From Prevotella sp. (lineage in GTDB: Bacteria; Bacteroidota; Bacteroidia; Bacteroidales; Bacteroidaceae), in assembly GCA_017645645.1 (NCBI GenBank), contig JAGCOB010000011.1, positions 1-64,000 of the forward strand: 64,000 nucleotides of DNA. Reading direction: 5' to 3'. Below, piece by piece: positions 16,968 through 23,447 of the stretch. Made by a program: the position numbers and the translations under genes. The notes beneath the pieces were generated by a model, which saw only the letters and a list, made by a program, of their open reading frames with translations, did not search any database and was not told the DNA's origin. Positions within the stretch are counted from its first letter, which is position 1; each line of letters starts with the position of its first letter.

Positions 16968-17269
16968 ATCTCCCATGGGTGATACCAGGCATCGTCATAG
17001 GGGTGATAACAGATATTGCCACGCCCCTTGGGAGATATCGCCATGAGAATTTTATCAAATCATCTGTTGGACAAACCTCACTGGATGGATTGGTCGGAGT
17101 TCCCAAATGATCAGAAGTTGAAATAAAAATGCTTTTTGGTATGGTTATTTAAAGGATAATTATTAACTTTGCAAAAACTGTAATACTATATTAACCCAAA
17201 ACAAGACAAGTTATAAGAGAATTCCAGCCCAGAGTTTAATACGAACGCATAATATTAAAATATAAGAAT
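16968..17269. other. Intergenic region with a promoter and an unexplained inverted repeat
   Basis: ATCTCCCATGGG (about 16968-16979) faces CCCTTGGGAGAT about 60 bases downstream (11 of 12 paired). Beyond it a 28-codon frame starts at 17043 with no recognisable similarity. TAACTTTG at 17164-17171 is the likely -7 box for the antiporter gene, giving a leader of about 90 bases. I see no complete gene. Confidence 0.5.
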
Positions 17270-18625
17270 ATGGTACAAGATTTATACATTTTGATGATTA
17301 CTGCAGCTGTAGTCAGCATTCTGTTTAAGTTGTTAAAGCAGCCAGTGGTGCTGGGGTATATCGTTGCGGGTGTCTTAGTTGGTCCGTATCTGTTTGGCAA
17401 GACCTTTGTGAATGCGGACAATGTGAAGTCATGGGGCGATATCGGTGTACTGTTTGTTTTGTTCTGCATCGGTCTGGAGTTCCGCCTGAAGAACCTCATC
17501 AGCAGCGGCAAGGTGGCAGCAATAGGTGCGTTGACAATCATCGTGGGTATGATGATCTTTGGTTATGCTGTGGGTGTGGATGCTGATTTTGATATGGTCA
17601 ACTCCTTGTTTCTGGCGGGCATGCTTTGTATGTCAAGCACCACTATCGTGATGAAGGCCATTGACGAGGCAGGTTGGAGTAAGGAGCGCTTCGTCAAGGG
17701 AGCGACCAGTATCCTCATCGTGGAGGATGTGGTGGCTGTGGTACTGATGGTGTTGCTCTCCAGTATAGCCATCCGCCATCAGTTCGAGGGTGCCGAGCTG
17801 GCAAGTAAGGTCCTTGATCTTGCCATTACACTCGCTGCATGGTTCATTTGCGGAATACTGATTATCCCGACTCTGATACGCAAAGTGAAAAAATATTTGA
17901 ATGACGAGACGCTTATCATTCTCGCCCTGGGTCTATGCCTGGGTATGGTGCTGACGGCAGAGGAAGCAGGGTTCAGCAGTGCACTCGGTGCCTTCGTGAT
18001 GGGCTCTATCCTTGCTGAGACGGTGGAGTCGCATCGTATCGAAAAACTGATGACACCGCTGAAGAATGTCTTTGCTGCTATCTTCTTCATCTCTGTGGGT
18101 ATGATGATTGATCCGGCTTCATTGGCGGAATACTGGATGAGTGTCGTCTATGTCAGCCTGGTAATTATCGTCGGAATGATTCTCTTTGGCACCTTGGGCT
18201 GCTGGTGGGGCGGTCAGACGATGCGCGACTCCATGCTTACCAGCTTCTCGTTTGTGCAGATTGGCGAGTTCTCATTCATCATTGCTGGACTGGGTACCAG
18301 CCTGGGTGTTCTCAATCCTATCATCTATCCTATCATCGTGGCATCCAGTGTAGTGACCACCTTCCTCACACCTTATATTATGAAGGCTGCTATACCCTGC
18401 TATACCTTCCTTTATAATCACGCTTCAGAGAGCTTGCGTGCTAAGATCGACAAGCGCGAGCAACAAGTGGCAGAAGCAGAGGCAAAGGCTGCTAAACCAT
18501 CTGGCGACAAGAACTCATTGGCAGATAAGGCGCGCCATGCCGTTCGTCATACCATCATCACGAAGCGTCTTGTCAATCTGTTTATCAAGAATATGAGTGC
18601 TCATGATGAGAATCATGGCTCATAG
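17270..18625 (+). CDS. CPA2-family cation:proton antiporter (KefB/NapA-like)
   Basis: 451 residues with about 12-13 membrane helices. Family features: LKQPVVLGYIVAGVLVGP in helix 2, the helix with MSSTTIVMKAI, SILIVEDVVAVV with the acidic ion-binding pair, and FFISVGMMID. CPA2 proteins exchange K+ or Na+ for H+ across the inner membrane. The C-terminal cytoplasmic part is only about 60 residues, lysine- and alanine-rich, with no TrkA-N/TrkA-C domain. Many KefB relatives carry one, so regulation must differ or another subunit is used. Confidence 0.88.
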   Translation: MVQDLYILMITAAVVSILFKLLKQPVVLGYIVAGVLVGPYLFGKTFVNADNVKSWGDIGVLFVLFCIGLEFRLKNLISSGKVAAIGALTIIVGMMIFGYAVGVDADFDMVNSLFLAGMLCMSSTTIVMKAIDEAGWSKERFVKGATSILIVEDVVAVVLMVLLSSIAIRHQFEGAELASKVLDLAITLAAWFICGILIIPTLIRKVKKYLNDETLIILALGLCLGMVLTAEEAGFSSALGAFVMGSILAETVESHRIEKLMTPLKNVFAAIFFISVGMMIDPASLAEYWMSVVYVSLVIIVGMILFGTLGCWWGGQTMRDSMLTSFSFVQIGEFSFIIAGLGTSLGVLNPIIYPIIVASSVVTTFLTPYIMKAAIPCYTFLYNHASESLRAKIDKREQQVAEAEAKAAKPSGDKNSLADKARHAVRHTIITKRLVNLFIKNMSAHDENHGS

Positions 18626-18710
18626 TTTTTTCTCATCGTTCCTTTGAGTAACGATGCTTGTTGAAACCTTTCTTCGTTTAAACCATATCAGGTGAGGTGT
18701 TGAGGCGTTT

Positions 18711-18745
18711 TTAACCCTTAACCTTTAACCCTTAACCCTGAACCA
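18711..18745. repeat. Heptamer repeat TTAACCC, intergenic
   Basis: TTAACCC, TTAACCT, TTAACCC, TTAACCC, TGAACCA: four close units plus one degenerate. Confidence 0.85.
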
Positions 18746-18761
18746 TTCCAATATCTCCTAT

Positions 18762-18829
18762 CTCAGTAAATTCACTGAATTTGGTGAGTAAATTCAGTGA
18801 ATTTACTGAGTAAACACACTGAATTTACT
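18762..18829. repeat. 21-bp perfect inverted repeat plus a third half-copy
   Basis: CTCAGTAAATTCACTGAATTT (21 bp) is given in full only by position: 18762-18782 pairs perfectly with 18790-18810 across a 7-base loop. A further ACTGAATTTACT follows at 18818-18829. Each arm is itself nearly palindromic around TAAATTCACTGAATTTA. A long cruciform or RNA hairpin is possible. No T run follows, so it is not a standard terminator. Confidence 0.85.
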
Positions 18830-19128
18830 TTCATAGTAGATACTTCTGCCAATCTTACTGCCTTGTGTTTGGGTAGAAGATTACTGGTGATGGGGTGTTA
18901 GTGCCTACCTTCGAGGGAGAAAGGTACGCCCTTTCAACCGTTTGCCTATAGCCAAACGACTGAACGGCTCCAGTCAAACAACTGAACGCCTATAGCCGAA
19001 AGCAAACCGCTCAAAAACAGTCGCTGTCCCTATTGGTTCGGTCTCGTTTGTCTTTGGGATATGCCCCCAAACCCCGATTTGCTGTTGAGGGAGTTGAAAT
19101 GAAAGGGAACTCAAAGGGAGTTGCTGTC

Positions 19129-19161
19129 TGTAGCAGGATGGTAGCACCATTGTAGCAGGAT
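19129..19161. repeat. 11-mer repeat TGTAGCAGGAT
   Basis: TGTAGCAGGAT, GGTAGCACCAT, TGTAGCAGGAT in tandem. The inverted word TGCTACA follows at 19174, and more partial copies lie at 19217-19238. Confidence 0.75.
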
Positions 19162-19256
19162 AACTCCTAATCGTGCTACAGGCTCCACCCTTTATACATC
19201 GGCATTTCAGCCCCCTTGTAGCAGGGATAGCAGGATTTTTGTTTTTTATGAGGAAA

Positions 19257-19288
19257 ACGACTGGCAGAATCGTTGCTCTGCCAGTCGT
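19257..19288 (-). terminator. Hairpin, probable leftward terminator
   Basis: A perfect 12-bp stem (19257-19268 with 19277-19288) around 8 bases, followed on the minus strand by TTTTCC. It lies 180 bases past the end of the DUF4468 gene. Confidence 0.65.
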
Positions 19289-19468
19289 GAGATTATTATC
19301 ATTTGTGGATCATTCAGAATCGTTCCAAAATATCTGTCAGCCCATAGACTGAAAGATATTTGTATGCCGACGGGATTTATTCTTTATTATCGAAAAAAAT
19401 GAAGTTGGTGTCAACAGGTATATCGTTCCCTATTTGTATATAGCAGCCAGTATAGTATACTTTTAGCA

Positions 19469-20137
19469 TTAAAAATCACTATTGTTAGCCATTTTTTCTT
19501 TGAGCGTCCTAATTAATCTTTCAAAATTGGAGTATTCTTCTATATACATATCTTGCTCTGATTTGATTTTTTCGTTATAATCATCAACTTGTTTTTGGAG
19601 TTTTGATAATTTTTTACCTTTGGTATTCTGCATTTGAGCATTAAGGACATTTATTTGATTTTGATATTCTTTTATTTTATCTAAATGGCTTTCATGGGTT
19701 TGATCCCATTCTAAATCACTCCCCAGTATACCTCCAAATGTAGAAGAGGTTGAGGGAGATTTTAGTTCAATATCATTAATAATATAACGATATTTATTGT
19801 CCTTACAATCAATTGTGAGGGTATAATAAATTTTTATTGTCTTTAAAGGTAGATTCTTTTTTGCTGTGTAAAAATCAACAACCTCGTTATAGTTTTTTAT
19901 AACGAGTCTGCCATCTATTTCTGACTCTATTTGTACAACATTTTTATACCCTTCTTCTTTGTAAAAGTCTATTGCCCATGATGTCGCATTTGCAAATAAT
20001 GTCGATTTGGACAAATTTGCATTTACAATTTCAGAAAACTCATATTTCCCATTACTATTTTTCGGAAAGGAATAATCTTGTGAATAACCAGCAAAACAAA
20101 ATTCCAATAGGATTAGAAATAAATAAAACTTTTTCAT
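19469..20137 (-). CDS. Secreted DUF4468-like protein
   Basis: 222 residues with a signal peptide (about 1-20, cleavage after GYS). Residues about 25-125 fit the DUF4468 (TBP-like fold) pattern: FSEIVNANLSKSTLFANATSWAIDFY, then repeated beta strands. Residues 140-215 are a predicted coiled coil rich in Lys, Gln and Glu. The function of DUF4468 is unknown. The gene is clearly more AT-rich than its chromosomal neighbours, in line with an accessory origin. It follows the GIY-YIG-like gene by 42 bases. Confidence 0.75.
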   Translation of the reverse strand: MKKFYLFLILLEFCFAGYSQDYSFPKNSNGKYEFSEIVNANLSKSTLFANATSWAIDFYKEEGYKNVVQIESEIDGRLVIKNYNEVVDFYTAKKNLPLKTIKIYYTLTIDCKDNKYRYIINDIELKSPSTSSTFGGILGSDLEWDQTHESHLDKIKEYQNQINVLNAQMQNTKGKKLSKLQKQVDDYNEKIKSEQDMYIEEYSNFERLIRTLKEKMANNSDF

Positions 20138-20179
20138 TCGCTTATATAGGCCTTATATGCCGTTACCCATCGGCTCTTA

Positions 20180-20776
20180 TTATTTAATTAGATTATTTAG
20201 TTCCATTGCTTTTTTTACAGCATTTACTGCCGTCTGTATAGAACATTCATAGAGTTCTTTTGTACTATGTAGTTCACCGCTATGAATGTAGTCTTTTTCA
20301 ACCTTATATTGTTCTAAGAGGTTTTGGGCTTCCCTTTCAACTTTACCTGCATTCTTTTCCAGTTGCCATGTTTTCACGGTAGTCCAACCTGAGCGCCCAC
20401 CATAGCCACCTTCGTCATTCAATCGGTATTCTCTTTTGTTAATTGCTTTATCTACATCCTTTATATTATTCTCAATCATTCCGACCTTTGTGTATTTGCC
20501 ATTTACTGCAACATAAACCACACCAGTTCCACTTTCCCTCTTACGGATAGCAATCCCCATAGGTCTACATACAATACAATGACCTGATCGGTCTTTTAAT
20601 CGGTGTCCATAAGGACAGGGATTAGCTATAACAAAGCCACAACCTAGTTTTTTAGCTTTATCGTGATACACCTTTACGATTTCTCCACGAGCATCATAAA
20701 TATCCGAAGGTTCAATACCGTGATGTTTGATGAATTCCTTTTCTTCTTTCGTTAGAATTTTTAGAATATCTTCCAT
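20180..20776 (-). CDS. Zinc-motif protein with a T5orf172/Mug113 GIY-YIG-like domain
   Basis: 198 residues, no signal peptide. A probable zinc site comes first (CPYGHRLKDRSGHCIVC, about residues 54-70). A GIY-YIG-type core follows (GVVYVAVNGKYTKVGMIENN at about 84-103; GGYGGRSGWTTVKTW at about 123-137). The family pairs a Zn knuckle with a GIY-YIG fold nuclease-like domain, but its substrates are not known. Several residues of the canonical catalytic set (Arg, Glu) are hard to place, so activity is uncertain. AT-rich and next to toxin-antitoxin debris and a candidate RNA, it is probably horizontally acquired. Confidence 0.75.
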   Translation of the reverse strand: MEDILKILTKEEKEFIKHHGIEPSDIYDARGEIVKVYHDKAKKLGCGFVIANPCPYGHRLKDRSGHCIVCRPMGIAIRKRESGTGVVYVAVNGKYTKVGMIENNIKDVDKAINKREYRLNDEGGYGGRSGWTTVKTWQLEKNAGKVEREAQNLLEQYKVEKDYIHSGELHSTKELYECSIQTAVNAVKKAMELNNLIK

Positions 20777-20825
20777 AATTATAGTTATTAAGTTAATACT
20801 TTTATTTGTTCAGCACCAACTTACA

Positions 20826-20997
20826 AAAAGAAGGCGCAGGTACTCCATACGCCTAAGAGGTTCACCACAAACCCACATACAGATATAGAAAAGCCTACGC
20901 CTAAAGGTGTTGCTTTGTTCTGTATGTTTGTTTGCTCTCTTTTCTTTGAGTGGTGATTTCTTAGGCAATCGAGCAATATGTCTGCATACTAAGATGC
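20826..20997 (-). ncRNA. Candidate structured non-coding RNA
   Basis: A promoter (21003-21034) points into this segment, which has no ORF. Read on the minus strand, GCCUAAGAAAUCACCAC near the 5' end pairs with GUGGUGAACCUCUUAGGC about 100 bases later. Inside it, CAUACAGA pairs with UCUGUAUG. A small 5' hairpin (UGCAU/AUGCA) precedes it. The 3' end is a GGCG...CGCC hairpin followed by UUCUUUUU, like an intrinsic terminator. It could instead be a long leader of the GIY-YIG gene 50 bases further on. I cannot assign an RNA family. Confidence 0.5.
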
Positions 20998-21002
20998 AAG
21001 TG

Positions 21003-21034
21003 CAAATATAAACAATAATATTAATATTTCCAAA
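21003..21034 (-). promoter_or_regulatory. Promoter of the candidate RNA
   Basis: TTTG (21031-21034), 20 bases, TATATTTG (21003-21010) on the minus strand, a full match to the Bacteroidetes consensus. Confidence 0.75.
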
Positions 21035-21224
21035 TAAGATATTATTATATTTTAGATTTTAACATTTCAATAATTTATCGTTCTCCATTAATGATTTTTA
21101 TAGTCTTGTTATATCGTTGATTATCCTAAGAAATATTCATCCAACCAAGAGGAAGGTCATTTTTCTTTTTGAATGAAGTTTTAACGAAGGGAGAGGGATG
21201 CAAGCAATGGCGTTTCAAAAACGA

Positions 21225-21256
21225 AAAGGTTCACACTTTCTTGCGTGAACCTTTAT
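21225..21256 (-). terminator. Terminator beyond the toxin-antitoxin remnant
   Basis: A 10-bp stem AAAGGTTCAC/GTGAACCTTT (21225-21234, 21245-21254). On the minus strand it runs into TTTTCGTTTTT. Confidence 0.7.
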
Positions 21257-21305
21257 TCGTTGTGTAGATACCCTTCTACCTATACTATGTTTTTGTAAAA
21301 TAGTA

Positions 21306-21386
21306 TTATCGTATATTCTTTCCAAATAGGTCTGAATGTGTACCTGTATTAGTCATTATAAGTATCTTTACACTGGCTGATAAGAT
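21306..21386 (-). pseudogene. C-terminal fragment of a YafQ-like toxin
   Basis: In frame on the minus strand: SVKILIMTNTGTHSDLFGK and a few residues to a stop. The TGTHSDLF ending matches the C terminus of YafQ-type mRNA interferase toxins (E. coli YafQ ends in TGTHAALFG). The frame is closed by a stop just upstream, so the first two thirds of the toxin are missing. It overlaps the end of the antitoxin remnant in another frame, as expected after a deletion. Confidence 0.65.
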
Positions 21387-21528
21387 CTTCTACGCTGTTA
21401 GCTTCATAGACGTGCCCTTTCTTGATGTCGTCAATAGCACGATCCATACTTGTTTTGGACTGTCACTTCAATGAAACAGATGTCACACCTCGTAGCATAC
21501 TGATGGCTTGGCGAATCTGTTCTATCAT
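21349..21528 (-). pseudogene. Antitoxin remnant with an internal stop
   Basis: A 59-codon frame from ATG 21528 that is open except for TGA at codon 22. The first part reads MIEQIRQAISMLRGVTSVSL. After the stop it continues in the same frame with MDRAIDDIKKGHVYEANSVE, typical of the C-terminal half of RelB/DinJ-like or YafN-like antitoxins. It therefore looks like a single nonsense mutation in a type II antitoxin gene, followed by a deletion into the toxin. Confidence 0.65.
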
Positions 21529-21605
21529 TTATATTACCTCAACTTGACAGCTTTCGCCATGATATCTGCATGGTCGAAGGCAAGAGTGGGGGAGGAAAAA
21601 GTAAA

Positions 21606-21628
21606 CGAGGGAGCATCAAGCTCCCTCG
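21606..21628 (-). terminator. Hairpin terminator, leftward
   Basis: CGAGGGAGC and GCTCCCTCG pair perfectly around ATCAA. On the minus strand TTTACTTTTT follows. Confidence 0.7.
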
Positions 21629-21705
21629 ATGGGTGTATGTCCTTAATCTAATAATTTTTGTCTCAGCCCATAGGCATTTCAGCACTTAAAGGGTTTGACA
21701 TGATA

Positions 21706-21771
21706 TTAAAATAAGTCAGAATGGGTGCCGGTATTGAGCATTAACAACTCCAATCTTAATCTTGGGCTCAC
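21706..21771 (-). pseudogene. Second C-terminal fragment of a YafQ-like toxin
   Basis: On the minus strand the frame ends PRLRLELLMLNTGTHSDLF and a stop. It has the same YafQ-type ending as the fragment 350 bases away and about 70% nucleotide identity over the last 35 bases. No toxin body is found upstream. Together they point to two decayed toxin loci. Confidence 0.6.
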
Positions 21772-21865
21772 AGGGGGATGTCCCCTTGTGAGTTCGAAAA
21801 AGACTAGATATGCTATTGAAATCTATCAATTAAAACTGGCAAGTTAGGAACTTGCGAAACTTGGA

Positions 21866-22606
21866 TTATATTACAATGGTATTAACGGGATATTTATAGC
21901 TGTCAGCCTCTATCCAGAAGGTTTCCCTATGACCATCCTGGAATTGATACTCTATACCATACCTGCGTGGAGTATTGGAATTCAAAAACTCGCTGATGTT
22001 CCTGTCGTTAAGCGTAGACGGCTTAGGCTCAAAGGGTGTTCCGCAATGCTTCGTGAAGAAGTCGATGGCGGGACCTTCGTAGACACCACCGCAATCTATC
22101 CACACCACCTGATTGCCAACTCGCGTACCAATATAAGCCCACTCCAGACTATTGGCGTAGCCTTGGTTGCGCAGCCAACCCTTGCTGCTTTTGGCTATTA
22201 TGTTGTCATCGTCAAGCGTTACCTGCTGGGAGGATACTTTCACTTCCCTGCACTGACTTTTCTGCACGTAAGCCTCCATTACGCTAAGACCCTGACCGCC
22301 GTCGCAAATGTACACCAGATACCATCCGTTGACTTCTTTGATGACAGGGCAGATTTCTTGGTAAAAACTCGGCATGAAATACTTTCTCATGTATTCTTCT
22401 TTCTTCCAGGAAAAAGTGACGGATGTAGAGCCGCCGTCTGCCCAAAGCGTGGCACTCTTTACGTTGGGAGCCTTCTTGAAAGAAGCACTTTTATTAACTT
22501 TTACAAACTTCTGCCACTGTGGAATCTTTAGTGTCACTTGTGCCTCACCTTGCACTGCCGCCATCAGCAGAAATACAAACATTGATAATAATTTCTGTTT
22601 CATCAT
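21866..22606 (-). CDS. Secreted SH3-like protein, unknown function
   Basis: 246 residues with a signal peptide (about 1-23, cleavage after GEA). Residues about 25-120 resemble the N-terminal part of the upstream neighbour (KFVKVNKSASFKKAPNVKSA against VLEVISKSVNIRKEPSTQSA). They have the strand pattern of a bacterial SH3 domain, including NGWYLVYI. The C-terminal half is not recognised. The gap to the upstream gene is 2 bases, so the two are probably a duplicated pair in one operon. Binding to cell wall or a surface ligand is a guess from the SH3 fold. Confidence 0.65.
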   Translation of the reverse strand: MMKQKLLSMFVFLLMAAVQGEAQVTLKIPQWQKFVKVNKSASFKKAPNVKSATLWADGGSTSVTFSWKKEEYMRKYFMPSFYQEICPVIKEVNGWYLVYICDGGQGLSVMEAYVQKSQCREVKVSSQQVTLDDDNIIAKSSKGWLRNQGYANSLEWAYIGTRVGNQVVWIDCGGVYEGPAIDFFTKHCGTPFEPKPSTLNDRNISEFLNSNTPRRYGIEYQFQDGHRETFWIEADSYKYPVNTIVI

Positions 22607-22608
22607 GT

Positions 22609-23385
22609 TTATTTTGTGCTCATCGTTTCACCTGTATATTTAGCTTTGTCAAAAGAATATGTAACGACACCTTTCCCAGACTCTGTTGTCGTTCCCAGAC
22701 CATCCCTGTAGGCCTGTGTCTGTGTACCAGCTACCATCAGTTCAATACTATCAAAGGACATAATCTTGTCAATCTCACGGTCTGTCAGTTTGTTCCAGTC
22801 TGGACCATCGCTATCGCCTATGCGACTCATGGGAACCTCCAGCGCTTCACCATTAATAGACTGCAGGGAATATTCCGTATCGTCTGACCATACACGTGAA
22901 TAAGAACATTGTCTGCCTATGCAAACATTACCCTTGTTTTTCCCTATGAATATCCAGTTTCTCTCCGCTCCACAGTAAAACTCATAGTATGTAATAATAC
23001 AATATCCTTTATATTTCCCGTTTGTACGGTTCTCAATGCTTACTCCTGATCCATCCCAGCACTGTTTTACATAATTACCGTCAAGATTGGGAGAGGGTTT
23101 TACCTTACATACTTTTTTTGACACATAACCAGGCTGTGGAAGAACGGCACCTTCTTTCAAGATACATGCATGATACCATTCTTCATTCTCGTCAAGTACT
23201 AACAGATACTCTGGACTATTCCCTAACTTTGCACTCTGCGTGGACGGCTCCTTCCTGATATTAACGCTTTTTGAAATAACTTCAAGAACCTTTGTAAATT
23301 TTGGATACGTTAATTCAGTCTGTGCTTCACTCGGCATTTGCATTCCGACGACAGCAAGGAACAATACTAATAATCTTTTCTTCAT
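22609..23385 (-). CDS. Secreted SH3-domain protein
   Basis: 258 residues with a signal peptide (about 1-21). An SH3b-like domain follows: SKSVNIRKEPSTQSAKLG, LLVLDENEEWYHACIL and GYVSKKVCKV (about 36-95). The remaining 160 residues are rich in Tyr, Trp and charged residues and are not recognised. It is upstream of, and related to, the gene at 21866-22606. Such SH3b proteins often act in the envelope. No catalytic domain is visible here, so it may be a binding protein. Confidence 0.7.
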   Translation of the reverse strand: MKKRLLVLFLAVVGMQMPSEAQTELTYPKFTKVLEVISKSVNIRKEPSTQSAKLGNSPEYLLVLDENEEWYHACILKEGAVLPQPGYVSKKVCKVKPSPNLDGNYVKQCWDGSGVSIENRTNGKYKGYCIITYYEFYCGAERNWIFIGKNKGNVCIGRQCSYSRVWSDDTEYSLQSINGEALEVPMSRIGDSDGPDWNKLTDREIDKIMSFDSIELMVAGTQTQAYRDGLGTTTESGKGVVTYSFDKAKYTGETMSTK

Positions 23386-23405
23386 AATTGTATTGTTTAA
23401 AGTTA

Positions 23406-23437
23406 TTGAGGGTGTGTCAAAATAGACATATCCTCAA
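23406..23437. terminator. Hairpin between glnN and the SH3 gene pair
   Basis: TTGAGGGTGTGTC (23406-23418) and GACATATCCTCAA (23425-23437) pair with one mismatch around AAAATA. The T run is weak, so termination or attenuation of glnN transcripts is possible but not certain. Confidence 0.45.
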
Positions 23438-23447
23438 CTAAATGTCT

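Larger units (their letters stand above)
18626..19256. other. 630-bp stretch without a gene, rich in short repeats
   Basis: Contains a heptamer array (18711-18745), a 21-bp perfect inverted repeat (18762-18810), paired copies of GCCTATAGCC (near 18943 and 18990), and an 11-mer array built on TGTAGCAGGAT (19129-19161, with further partial copies to 19238). No frame on either strand looks coding. It marks the border between the housekeeping region and the AT-rich accessory region. Confidence 0.6.

Noticed and set aside
17043-17129. 28-codon frame after the LOG-family terminator
   Set aside because: Closed by a stop 13 codons upstream, no similarity recognised, no ribosome or promoter signal; treated as chance.
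21534-21590. Peptide end MAKAVKLR upstream of the antitoxin relic
   Set aside because: Only about 17 codons are open and I cannot tie them to a family, so no separate feature is called.
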